From positions 372,001-436,000 of the forward strand of contig CP136498.1 of NCBI GenBank assembly GCA_032768795.1: a DNA stretch of 64,000 nt. The letters run 5' to 3'. The translations under genes were made by a program, and so were the position numbers. The notes below the pieces were generated by a model. That model searched no databases, was not told the DNA's origin, and saw only the letters and a list, made by a program, of their open reading frames with translations. Positions 40,576 through 51,391 of this stretch are shown in pieces. This DNA is from Tremella fuciformis (Eukaryota; Basidiomycota; Tremellomycetes; Tremellales; Tremellaceae). The first letter of the stretch is position 1; each line of letters begins with the position of its first letter.

Positions 40576-41970
40576 GGGTTTTCCCCATCTTTCCTCAGTC
40601 TTGCATGTAGCGCTTGTGCGGGTAGGGTCAGTATGTCTCCTACATTAAACGAACTCAGTTACACGGTTGAGTAGATGTTTGGGGATTGACGGAAAAGATG
40701 CAGAAGTGTTCATCATGAGGTGTAATCATGCACAGGAGCGGGTTTTCCCCATCTTTGCTCATATGCAAGTATATCTCAGTTCAAATCTTTGGTTGTCACA
40801 GATGACACCAAGGCATGAGCAAGACTGGCCCAAAGCCAGCAATGGAGCGTATCCTACACCCAACTCACATGTCCAAGTGGGGTGCAGAGCAAACAATTTG
40901 GGGCTCCCGTTTGTTGTCTTGCATGTAGCGCTCGTGCGGGTAGGGTCAGTATGTCTCCTACATTAAACGAACTCAGTTACACTGTTGAGCAGATATCTGG
41001 GGATTGACGGAAAAGATGCAGAAGTGTTCAGCATGAGGTGTAACCATGCACAGGAGCGGGTTTTCCCCATCTTTCCCCATATGCAAGTATATTGTCACGA
41101 CGGACGTAGGGAGAGCACATGGAAGTCACATGAGGAGACGGAGCTTGGACTCGTTGATTCAACGCACCACTCGCCAAGCTCACCGAGGGATGACGGATAC
41201 TTAGGAAGACTGGGCACGCGATCTGTTCCGTAGTGTTCTCCCAATTGTTGTCCTCTGCAGACACGTAGACTGCCTGCTCCGTCCGAGGAATATCGAGTGC
41301 TAGGAAAACTTTCATGCGGAACGGGTGGCAATTAGCCCTCGGAGTAGAGGGGTCTGAGGTCTATTATATGGAGGCCCGTTTCCGGATTAGAGATCTCCTC
41401 TTCAGAGATTGATTCTTGCAGTTACTTCTCTTAGCTTTCTTGCGCTCAAGTCTGCTGCCTTGCGCACCCAGCCTCGAGCGCCCATCGACTTCGACCTTCA
41501 ACTTCAAACTTCAAACTTCAACCTCCCACCTCCTACCTTCAATCGTCCGGTATGTCCCAGACTGTATTTCCTCTTACCTCCGTGTGCGTATTACCCGTCC
41601 GCCTACCTTGGCTAGCTAACAAGGCCAGGTCGTAACATAGGGTCAGTACGTCTCCTACATCAATCAAACTCAGCTACACGGTTGAGTAGATATCTGGGGA
41701 TTGACGGAAAAGATGCAGAAGTGTTCAGCATGAGGTGTAACCATGCACAGGAGCGGGTTGTCCCCATCTTTCCTCAGTCTTGCATGTAGCGCTTGTGCGG
41801 GTAGGGTCAGTATGTCTCCTACATTAAACGAACTCAGTTACACGGTTGAGCAGATATCTGGGGATTGACGGAAAAGATGCAGAAGTGTTCAGCATGGAGT
41901 TTAGCCATGCTCAGGAGCGGGTTTTCCCCATCTTTCCCCATATGCAAGTATATCTCAGTTCAAGTCTCCG
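40576..41970 (+). repeat. About 190-bp satellite-like repeats, four units
   Basis: Units near 40578-40790, 40919-41092, 41637-41770 and 41775-41966 share TAGGGTCAGTATGTCTCC, GATTGACGGAAAAGATGCAG and CAGGAGCGGG with TTTTCCCCATCTTTCC. The second is interrupted by an LTR. Non-coding. Confidence 0.85.
41093..41637 (+). mobile_element. Solo LTR-like element, 545 bp
   Basis: TGTCACGAC...GTCGTAACA ends, internal ATTATATGG TATA-like site. The flanking 5-mers differ (TATAT, TAGGG) because left and right flanks lie in different parts of the satellite unit, suggesting recombination after insertion. Confidence 0.7.
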
Positions 41971-42119
41971 TGTCACAATGCTGCGCTCTCCCGCTGGCAG
42001 AGGCCCTCTCGCAAAATTTCAGAGTCAAGAATAAAGGATAAAGGGGTAGAAACGAGGATGTCGAGGTAGGATCCTCGTTTAGGTTGGATCCTCGTCGAGG
42101 TTACAAGGTTGTCAAGGTA
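41971..42119 (+). mobile_element. Truncated LTR, family of 53589-54026
   Basis: 149 bp matching the first part of that 438-bp LTR (TGTCACAATGCTGCGC...), cut exactly where the telomere-like end of the next element begins. Confidence 0.85.
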
Positions 42120-42613
42120 GGGGTTAGGGGGTTACAGGCAGGTTCCGGGGGGGGGACTTTCTTGCGCATCGAGATTTTCGAAACTTTTTTTTTAGATTCA
42201 AAAAGTTCGACAAAAAAGCTATTCGTAAATGTAATGACCTTCCCGATCGGGTAAAAACTGACGGATTTACGGGCATCCAAAGTGGACTGGGTATTTGACT
42301 TTGGTTGGCTGTGACGCGATCAATAATTGGAATATTGAGTTGATTGTCGAAGAGAGTAGCCTAATATGGCCCCAAATATATGTGGGACGACTCTCGCATG
42401 CATCCCTGACTTCACGTAAAACGGTCCAAGGGGGGACCCTTAGGGGTTAGGGGTTAGGGGGTTATATGGGGCTCTGGGGGGCGGGGGTTTTTGCCCCACT
42501 GCACCTACAGAGGTCTGGGCTATACCTTTGAATAGCTCTGATTGAGCCGAGTTCAGATCTTCTTTCAGATCTTGTGGGGGTGCAGTATTTGCGGAGCTAT
42601 TCCCCATATAGTG
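42120..42613 (+). repeat. Left inverted repeat with 188-bp insert
   Basis: Matches the reverse complement of 46420-46735 except for 42274-42461, which has no counterpart on the right and ends in CCTTAGGGGTTAGGGGTTAG-type repeats. Confidence 0.85.
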
Positions 42614-42907
42614 TACCTACTCTGTATCAATCATGTCCCATTCCCCCCAGCCAATGTCCCAGTGGCAGCGGGACATTGACACACTCAAACAACTTAGAGA
42701 ATTTTTTTTCATTGCTGTGGGACATTGTCCCATTGACTGGGACTTGACTATCTACCCTATAATCTGTGTATTGGTCACTAAGTTCTCATAGTGACTGTCT
42801 TTGAGCCAAAGCCAGAAGGCTGTCCCAGGCATGTCCCTGTCCCCTAGCTCCACCCATGTCCCAGTGTCCCCTGACCTGGACACCTTCAAGACCATGACAT
42901 GAGCATG

Positions 42908-42951
42908 ATAGGCTTAGGGGGTTACAGCGCCCTTAGGGGTTAGGGGGTTAC
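42908..42951 (+). repeat. Internal telomere-like repeats
   Basis: CTTAGGGGGTTACAG and CTTAGGGGTTAGGGGGTTAC, the same motif as the element ends, here about 790 bp inside the left end. Confidence 0.75.
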
Positions 42952-43151
42952 CGTCAGCGTCAGCAGTGAGGCAGGATGCTGACCTGAGCCAGGGCTGAGT
43001 GCAAGGCAGGTGTGATGACAGACTGTGTCTGATTTGGCTGGATGTCAGCATAGTCAGCAAGGAGTGTGAGATGCTGACCTGAGCCTGAGCAGCTGCATCT
43101 GTAGGAGTGGTGATGACAGTGTCATGGAAGTGGACCTGCCTGTCAGCAATG

Positions 43152-46035
43152 TCAGCCTCCTCTACTCACATGTCTCTCTGCCTCATTCTCCATCCCCACT
43201 GCTGACAGAGGTACATGACCCTCAGCTACCAGCTTGGCAAACCATCTCATGGCTGTTGCCTCTGCCAGATAGTGATGACAGTCTTTGAGACCACACCTGA
43301 ATCTGACAGGGTTCCAGCCATAGACTTGGTATCTGTGTTTGCTCCTGGGGTGTCTGCTCCTGTCTTGCTGACAAGGGATGAAGCCCAGATGACTCCTCTT
43401 CCTCAGGATGACAAGCAGCTCCTGTAGCTTGTCCTTGCCCTTGTAGACCTTTGTGAGATGGGACAAGACCTTGAGCTGCAAGGCTGACATGATCTGTGGT
43501 CTGGAGGACACAGCTACAGCAGCCCTTGTCATTACTTTTGTCAGCAATGGTGATGATGACACTGCTGACTTACATGCTGACTGTGGGGCTGCTGACTCCA
43601 ATGCTGACACTGGTGCTGACACTGGTGCTGACACTGGTGCTGACTCTGTCAGCCTCCACCACGCCTTGTCATCAAGGCTGGCTGTGGGCTTCCTCCTACC
43701 AGCATTCCAGCCAAAAGATGTCAGCAAGTCTGTGACCACCTGCTTCTGGAGACTGCTGGCCCTTGCCCCATTGTCCCCCCTGAAGACACCACTGTCAGCA
43801 GCTGTGTGGTAGATCCAGTCAGCATTGTCTGCCAGGGCCTTCCTGTAGGTAACCCTGACATCAAGCTTGAAGGCCTCTGCTCCAAAGCCTTTGGGATCCC
43901 TCCAAAAGTCAAGGCTGAGGAATGGAGTTGCTGACACCAGGGTCCTGGCTGCTGACAGAGATGATGCTTGAACAGTCACCTCTATCCTGTAGCCACCCAG
44001 GTCAGCATTGCTGACATTCCTCAGCCTGTGTATGATCTTGGAACAAGCTTCCACCCTCCTCTTGACACCTCTGACCACTGTCAGAGGGTCTCCTTGTATC
44101 CTACTGTTGTAGGACTTGATGACATGCACAAGTCTGGGGTAGATCTTGACAGTCCATCTGGTCTGCTGATGGGTGAAGTCAAGCAACACAGAGCCATAAT
44201 CTTTGGAGAGGGGGGTGATCATGGGGAAATGCTGACAGTGCTTGCTGACACCCCTGACAGGAGCAAACAGAAAGATCCAGGGAGACTTGAAGGTCATCCC
44301 TACATCCCACTGGTTCAGGTGTGACAGAGGATGCTCAACCTGAGCAATCTCTGTCAGCAAGAATGACAAGGGAAGCTTCTGTCCATAGGACCAGCATAAG
44401 GGTGGGGCATCTGACAGCTGTCAGGCAGTGCCCAAACACTGACACAGGGATGTGACTGGCCCCACATGATGTCACGCCTGCGGGTAGTCTGCGGTAGCGA
44501 GAGGTCTGCCTTGGGTACTGAAGGGGTTTAGTCTCTGGCTCGTAGAGCTTGATGACTGCCTTAGGTACTGAGGTGACTGAAGTGTTGGGTTAAGACCAAC
44601 TGAGTGACTTTGTGTAAAGAGAAGACACAAGATCCATTGCTGAAGAAGAAGGGGGGAAGGGCCAGATGAGGCCTCCTTTTATACCCTTCACATCTGAAAG
44701 GTAGGACTAATTAAAGAGGTCTTGTGAGGGATTTTTAAGCAAGGTGGAGGCTGACTAATCAACTGATAAACATTATCCAAATAACACATCATTCCATGAG
44801 TCATGTTTTCTCCTTTTCCTTATCACGAGTCATGACATATGATGACACCCACTTGTCATCTGCAGGCTGCACAGTCCTCCACTTCTTCAGCTCACTGTAG
44901 AACCCATCCTTGTAGACAGGCTCCACCCAGAGCTGATGATTGCACTCTGCCAAGAGTAACCAGTCACTGAAGTGATGACCCCTGTCACCCTCCTTGGAGG
45001 GCTTGACTTTGGGTGTGTGTGATGACAGTCTGACAGTAGCCAGGGGAGTGTTGAACTCTCTGCCATAGTGGTGGGGGGACATGCTGACTTCCCACTTGTC
45101 CACATCCAGGGAAGAGCTGCTTACAGTGGTGAGGACCAGAGGGAGCTGATCAGCAGTCAGCAGGGACAAGGGCCAGCTGTGGGACCAGAAGGGAGGTGGC
45201 CAGTGAGCCTGCTGACCATCCTGCATAAGTCAGCATAAGCAAATGCTGACCTGCTGACATGCTGACCTTTGGCTGTGCTGGAGGAGGTGCAGGAGTCTGA
45301 GATTGCTGACGGATGACATCTTGCTGACCATAAGGCTGAAGTCAGCAGTCATCATTGCTGACAGGGATGTACACTCACTGAGTGAGCACTCCTGCTGATC
45401 ATTCTGGGTGATGACAGGGCCACTGTAGGCACTGGTGACACAGAGGGTGACAGGGCTTGAAGCCTCTTGGATCTCCTTCCAGTCTGCCTGTCAGCAACTC
45501 TGTCAGCAATCCCCAGTGCACTCACAGCCCTTGGACTGTCTGAGTCATCTAACTCTCCTTCAGATTGCACATAGACATCCTGACTAGTCTCACTGCCAGA
45601 CTCAGACTGTCATCAGCCCAACATCAGACCTGTTCAACTCACTGTGACTGGAGAAGGAGATCTCTGGATTGTCAAGATGGGTGACACAGTTGGTTCCAGG
45701 CCTTGAAGTCTCTTGGAGAGTCTGACTCTAGGCTGGATGTCAGTACTGTCAGCCTGAGTGTGCTCACCTGAGGTGTATGCCAGAGTGGAGACAGAGAGGG
45801 GGAGTGGCCCCTCAGCCTCCTTGACTGTCTGAGTGGAGCCATGATGAGAGTGATGAGGCAATGTCAACAGGCTTGACAGCCCTGACCAGTCTCTAGGGTC
45901 AGAGGTCAGCAGACTCAACCAATGTAAGCAGTCAGCAGTCAGCTTGAGGTAGCAGAGTAAGCATGGGCATAAGCAGAAGTATCTGTCATCAAGGCAAGCA
46001 ACAGGGTGAGCAACAGCATCTGTCAGTGTCAGCAA
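43152..46035 (-). CDS. Multi-exon gene of unknown function in the inverted-repeat element
   Basis: Exons I can join on the minus strand: to 45642 (ends PSPVT), then from about 45605 through AHS near 45377, a 69-bp exon near 45335-45267 (PYGQQDVIRQQ...AQPK), then DGQQAHWPPPFW from about 45217; these junctions are phase 0. The last exon runs 44369-43152. The solo LTR at 44470-44837 lies between the last two, possibly in an intron. The predicted product is over 800 residues. Two exons repeat SKRLQxLxPxVSP. The C-terminal 400 residues look globular (WIFLFAPVRGVSKHCQHFP, GGYRIEVTVQASSLSAAR) with a C-x4-C-H-H cluster near the end and an APVS tandem. I recognise no transposase, polymerase or helicase motif. 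The start is unknown. By position it is the likely mobility gene. Confidence 0.55.
44470..44837 (+). mobile_element. Solo LTR, 368 bp
   Basis: TGTCACGCC...GTCATGACA, flanked by CATGA (44465-44469) and TATGA (44838-44842), a 4/5 duplication. Same family as the fragment at 20882-20951. Confidence 0.8.
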
Positions 46036-46082
46036 TACGTCAGCAGAGGGTCATCAACCTGTCATCAATCTGTCATGAAAGG

Positions 46083-46170
46083 GTCAGCAATCCGTCAGCA
46101 ATCTGTCAGCAATCTGTCAGCAGTCCGTCAGCAATCCGTCAGCAATCTGTCAGCAATCTGTCAGCAAAGC
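46083..46170 (+). repeat. 11-bp tandem repeat, eight units
   Basis: GTCAGCAATCC/T repeated eight times, just upstream (in gene sense) of the unknown gene. Densest block of the GTCAGC motif that fills the element. Confidence 0.9.
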
Positions 46171-46419
46171 CAGGTTTTTTTTCTCTAAGTTGCTTATTGC
46201 GCACCAGCTTTTCAAAAATGCGCACCTTGAGAATGATGACCTCAAAGGCCACTTTTTGACCACTCTTTCCCAATTATCTCATGAACCATTGCAGCAGGGG
46301 CTACAAGAATTTTTCCTCCAAACCAGGGGACCAGTAGCTACAAGATGGTACCACTCACACACCTGGGGGTGCAGCGGATCAAAACCCCTCACTCCTCAGA
46401 CCCCCCTATAACCCCTAAC

Positions 46420-46735
46420 CACTATTTGGGGAATAGCTCCGCAAATACTGCACCCCCACAGGATCTGAAAGAAGATCTGAACTTGGCTCAATCAGAGCTA
46501 TTGAATGGTATAGCTCAGACCTCTGTAGGTGCAGTGGGGCAAAAACCCCCGCCCCCCAGAGCCCCATATAACCCGTAAATCCGTCAGTTTTTACCCGATT
46601 GGGAAGATCATCACATTTACGAAAACCTTGTTTGTCGAACTTTTTGAATCCAAAAAGAAAAATCCAAAAATCGCGATGCGCGAGAAAGTCCCCCCCCCCC
46701 CCCCCCCAGACCTCCCTGTAACCCCCTAACCCCCT
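46420..46735 (-). repeat. Right inverted repeat
   Basis: Complement of the left arm, with an 18-C run at 46690-46707 and outer end CCCCCTAACCCC. Confidence 0.88.
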
Positions 46736-48054
46736 GACCCTATGGTCCCGGTGTCGCTGGCTAGGCCGAAGACCCGGGGCTTGTCGAGGCGGCAAACGCG
46801 CTTCAAGATTGACCGGTGCGGGGTCAGATGGTCCATGGCCCCGCTGTCTAGGACCCAGACGGGCTCGACGGCCTCCGACTCGACCTGCAGAGTGCCTGCG
46901 GTGAACAGAGCGTCATTACCAGTTCCTAAAGACCCGTCCTCAAACCATGGGTCGTCGAGCTGGTCGGGAAAGACGATGCGATCGTCGCCGTTGTCATCGA
47001 GCTTGGCCCACTTGGTTGTGGCAACGGTGAGACCGGCCCATGGATTCATGTCGAGTTCAATGGCTGCAGCGAGCAGCCCCGAGTCGACCTTGGGTGGGAT
47101 CGTGATCCTCTTATTGGCGACAGCGTCCTGGCGATCTTGATTGCCCTTCCGATCGCCCCGGCCGCCCCGCTGCCGCCCGCCGCGCCCGCCGCCCGGCTGC
47201 TGTTCTGCCGCCTTCTTCCGGCAATCACGCACCCAATGGCCCTTCTTGCCACAATGGCGGCATTCGTCATTGGTCTTGTCTCTATCGAGCCGGGGACGAC
47301 GCTCGACAGTCATGGCGAGTGACCTGCCGCCACCATTACCTTGACGGCCTTGAGGCGGCCTGGCCCGTCGTCGCGCGATCTCGGCGGTGTATTTCGAGAG
47401 TACGATCGCCCAGGTTTGCTGGTTCTTGGCGATAGGAGCTACCTCGGCGCGTACGATGTTGAAAGCGGGATCCAGGATCCTCGCTAGGAACCTGTGAGCG
47501 CGGTCGGTGTCGCTCAGGACGATCCCGACGCGCTTGCCGTCCAAGACCGCCTTCGAGAACGTCTCGACATGCGCGCTCATTTCATCCGCCGAAGCGTCAC
47601 CCCGTAGGTCTAGGGTCCACAGGCGGGCGTGCACAATCCGCTGATTCTCCAGGAGGTCGGCCTCGTGCATCTTATCGCAGTACTTCCACATGTCGACGGC
47701 TGCAAGCAGGTCCTCAATGTCGAGCCGGATGGCCTCTGACACCGTCCCCTTCAACATCGCCTGAGCCCTGCTTTCTCTGGCTTGCCACCGCTCCCAGTCC
47801 TTCTTATCCTCAGAACTGAGCGCACCGGCCTCGGATCCTGTCGGCATGACAGAACCAGCACGGATCCGACGCTCGGTGGTGGCGACGCGCCCCGGCTCAA
47901 GGTCTAGGCCCAAGGCGGCGTTCCAGCAATCTCCAAGCTGCAGGGCGACCTTGATGGCCGCTCGCCATGAGGCGTACGACAAAGGATTGTGCGAGAGCTT
48001 TGGGATTGCGTCAATGTTTGCGATAAAGGTATGTGGGAGATGGTCCGTGCACAC
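46736..48054 (-). pseudogene. gag: Truncated Ty1/copia Gag with protease start
   Basis: About 440 codons: copia-type gag domain (SYASWRAAIKVALQLGDCW near the N-terminus; a UBN2-like middle), one CCHC knuckle (CRHCGKKGHWVRDCR), Gly/Arg-rich linker, and the start of the aspartic protease (VWVLDSGAMDHLTP). The frame then runs into the inverted-repeat element and stops, so the rest of protease, integrase and RT is missing; no copia pol occurs left of the element. No ATG fits the gag N-terminus, and the frame opens at a GTG, so an upstream exon or lost start is possible. Confidence 0.85.
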
Positions 48055-48059
48055 GCGGG

Positions 48060-48501
48060 GGTGCTGAGATTGATAGATATGACGGCAGAGTGTGCGTCAG
48101 CGGAACGATACCTCACAGGGGACGACTTTCGCAATAGAGCGCCTGTTTCTAGGCCCGACGCTCTCGCTGTCTTCTCTGACGGCTAGGTACGACTCTCGAG
48201 CGTCTGCGGCAATGTACGGCGACGGCTCTAGAGCGTCTGCGGCAGCGGCGACAGCTCGATAGATAGCCAGCGGTGTGCTCTCGATAGCCCAGAGCTGAGT
48301 TTTGGGACTTTAAATCTGTTACAAGACGATGAGGGCATGCATGTAGCCATCTCTGCAGCTCTGTACATATGTATCATCGCTCTGGCGGTCTGTGCATGAC
48401 CGCTCGCTCATGATCTTATTATCCTCCACCGCATCCTGCCCAAAGAGGCAATTCTGAGCCAATGAGGCGTTCCGGAGCCTATTGTTCAACAATCGTGACA
48501 T
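48060..48501 (-). mobile_element. Probable copia 5' LTR
   Basis: In element sense it begins TGTCACGATTGTTGAACA directly upstream of gag. The 3' limit is not clear. A short match (GGCGTTCCG..CCTGTTGTTCAACA) is found at 58085-58112. Confidence 0.4.
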
Positions 48502-48701
48502 GGGGCTTATGACACAAAACGAGTCGGATGCAATCGCCCGACTGGAGCTTAGGCCTCATCTACACACATGTGACGCTCCGAGGAACAACCTGGCCGTCGG
48601 CCGATATGCTCCTCTCCTTCCTCAAGGCCATGCAACGCAGAGACAACATACTGTTCACAATCGAATGTGTGTGTCTGGCCCGGATCGGATCGGAGATGAT
48701 C

Positions 48702-49091
48702 TCAAAACACCTCAACCAGATTTCTGACGGACCTCATCTCCAAGGCGGCTTCTGCCTCCCACTCGGAAAGGCTCGTGTCGCTGTCGTGGGTAGCGTTGGC
48801 GTCGGAGTGGGCGTCGGCGGGAAGCGTTGGATCCCGCCTCGAGGACGATTTGCCGAAATTGATGAGGGCGATCCGACCTCTTGTGCTCGACGCCGATGAA
48901 AGGGGAGGTAATGGACAGAGATTGGAGAGCGAGACGTCGCCGTGAATGATGCCAATATCATGGAGGAGGGTGTAGAGGTCGATCACGTTCTTTCTTTGGA
49001 CCATCAGCCCCGCCCCTTACTCAGACATTTGTAACCTTTACAGCCACCGAGGTGCAGATTGTTAGTAAGGGAGAGGGACAGAAAAGGAGGA

Positions 49092-49161
<70 letters not shown>

Positions 49162-51391
49162 CTACCTATCCACGTTGTCCATCTCGTCGATCGGTTCTCC
49201 CCTTTGCATAACACACACGTCTACTCGACCCAAACCCAAGCTCTCGCCCCGCCAACACCCGTACCAATGAGGACAGAGGATGCCACCGCACGCGTTGTTA
49301 GCGATAACCTCCAACGCCCGGCGCTCGTGCTCGAGCCCGTCAAGAACCTCTGACCGAGACCAAACTTGGTCTCTCGATCTGCCATTGATGGCATACAGGT
49401 CTGGCGCACACACCTTGACCGCCAATGGTTGATGTTCGACTTGTCCATCTGCAAGGACGGGTCCTGAACCGGCGAAGACGGTCCACATGGAGCCGATACC
49501 AAGGTAGCCGTGGACGACGAGGTTGGCCGGGTCGACAAGATTAAGCAGAGGCGGTGGAACGGCGGACGACGAGGTCGGATGTGCGATGGGATCGAATGAT
49601 GCGATCGTCTGCAACGAGTGATGTGAGATGTATGTTCCGATGTTGATGATCTTCAGATCGAGACCGTCGGAAGCAGCAGAAGCAGAAGTGGATGTGGACC
49701 AGGTGGAAAGAGGGTAACCGCCGACATCGAAAGGAAGTGCAAATTGGATGTGGATGCGGGGTATGGTCGGCGTGGTCGACGTGGTCGGGAGAGGAGCCAG
49801 GGCCAAGTGGACTGCATGGTCAGGAGAAGCTTTGGAACCACCGGCAGATTCGCACGTGTACGAGATCGAGGTCTGTATGTGTATCAGTATCGTGAAACAC
49901 ACGCCATTAAGACCAAGACAGAGACCGGACCGCTCACCGGAGCTGATTCGGTTGTGGTGGTGGTGGAGATCGTCGTTGGCTCGGAAAAAGCCGTAGACGA
50001 TGATCCGTCAGACACGACCCTCGAGCGAGCAATTGACGATCCACCGTGTACCTGGCGAGCCCCTTGCGCAGCGGACGACACTCGAGGATCCTCGTGTTTG
50101 CCCTCATCACCATCATCTGCTGGTGCCCGAGCCTCGCCATCAGACGCAGCAGCCCCGCCATTGCCAGCGCCGGCGCTGCCATGATCATCATCCGCCTCAT
50201 GTGGTTGGCAGGCACGACCGGCACCCTCCGCCCCTGCCCCTGCTCCTGCTGGCCTGCGTCCCCTTGGACCACCCTCGTCTCTTCCCGGGGGAGGCGGTGC
50301 ATGTTGAAGCCTCCGAGGCCTCGCTTGAACCTGCTGGATCGTGACGACGTCGTACTCGTCTTTTGGGAGATGAGAGAGTCCCCATACGAGCGCCGTCAAG
50401 CTACCGAGGGGTTTTTGGATGTTGCAGTGGCCCGCCATTCGGACAATTCTCGACACGGTGATACGATCAGGATGGAGGGTGAAGAGAACGCCGAGACGGT
50501 AGGTGGACAAGAGGATAAAACGGTTTCCGCGGTCCCCCTGGGCAAGTATGGTCCGGCAGAATTGATAGCGGATCTGCTCGTGAGTCTGGGTGCGCGTGCG
50601 CATGCGCAAAGTGGACGGAGGATGAAGCGAGCGAAACCCACCTGGGTCAAAACCCTGCGCATGTTCTCCTCATCGGACTGATCATGATACTCAAAGTCGG
50701 GGGGGATGCCTTGGATGTGCTCGCCGTCCGCGGAGAAGGTGATATCTTGGATGAGCGTGGGGAAAAAAGTCTGGCTCAGCACACCGTGTCTCGACCCTTG
50801 CCCAAGATTTGGGACTCGCTGTTGTGCCCGGAGCTCGGGGGGTGCCTCGGCATCCGAGTCCGAGTCGTAGTCGCGGGCGACAGTCCCAGAGTCGACGTCG
50901 TCTTTGTAGGGCTTGACCTCCAATGACATCAACCAGCTATTGTCTCTTTCGAGACCACAGTCAAAAGGAGGCGCTCGGCCAGCCCAAGAGCGCGCAACGT
51001 CGTCCACCTCCACGTCCGCCACGTCTTGCTCCTCTCCTTGTGCCCGGCCAGCCGCCGAAGGGCCAAACGTCAGGACCGACAACCACCTCGACAACATCTG
51101 GGCCTGCAATTCGGTCTCTGACCGGACTGACGCCGGACGTGCATACCAGCTCTCGGTGAGGGACAACTGCATGCGGATACTCAACGAGTCGGGAAGGGGG
51201 GAACGTGCGAGGAGGCGGACGAGAGGGGGGACAAGCACGTCAATGGATGCTGGATCATAGCTGAGCAGATGCGGGACGCAGGAATGACAACACGGCGCCG
51301 GACGGGTCGATGGGTGGGAAGGAAGGGTGATAACGGGAGTGACAGGGCGGAACGAGTCGAGCAGGGCAAGATTAGCGTCAAGAAAGGCCAT
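48702..51391 (-). CDS. Nuclease-like/kinase-like protein, paralogue B
   Basis: Exons 51391-50642, 50573-49938, 49872-49166 and 48993-48702; introns 68, 65 and 172 bp with phases 0, 0 and 2. Total is exactly 795 codons. Residues 1-140 form the header (ANLALLDSF, as in paralogue C). E158-V-K160 is the ExK motif. DQSDEENMRRVLTQ then IRYQFCRTI and the strand FILLSTYRLGVLFTL complete the nuclease-like pattern. A Gly/Ala/Asp-rich linker follows. Exon 3 has a beta-rich segment, then GYLGIGSMWTVFAG (P-loop-like) and LAVKV (Lys). Exon 4 has HGDVSLSN (catalytic loop) but LINFG instead of DFG, so metal binding may be impaired (pseudokinase?). The protein ends 60 residues later; the C-lobe is short. The 172-bp intron contains the GA microsatellite. 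No frame lesion. Confidence 0.78.
49090..49158 (+). repeat. (GA)n microsatellite
   Basis: About 69 bp, inside the last intron of paralogue B. Confidence 0.97.

Larger units (their letters stand above)
42120..46735. mobile_element. 4.6-kb element with long inverted repeats and telomere-like ends
   Basis: Outer ends read GGGGTTAGGGGGTTACAGG inward on both sides. The inverted repeats (42120-42613 and 46420-46735) are clearly homologous, about 85-90% by eye, over at least 310 bp. The left arm carries an extra ~188 bp. One multi-exon gene occupies the centre. The left flank is an LTR fragment, the right flank a copia gag, and no target duplication is visible, so it may not be a simple transposon insertion. 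Confidence 0.8.

Noticed and set aside
46083..46170. Possible CRISPR-like array
   Set aside because: Units are 11 bp with no spacers, in a eukaryotic genome; a simple tandem repeat.
42120..46735. Polinton/Maverick or KDZ-type transposon
   Set aside because: Too small for a Polinton and no polymerase, integrase or ATPase seen; no KDZ-type zinc domains recognised.
42110..46745. Target-site duplication of the inverted-repeat element
   Set aside because: Left flank (CAAGGTA) and right flank (CTGACCCT) do not match at any length tried.
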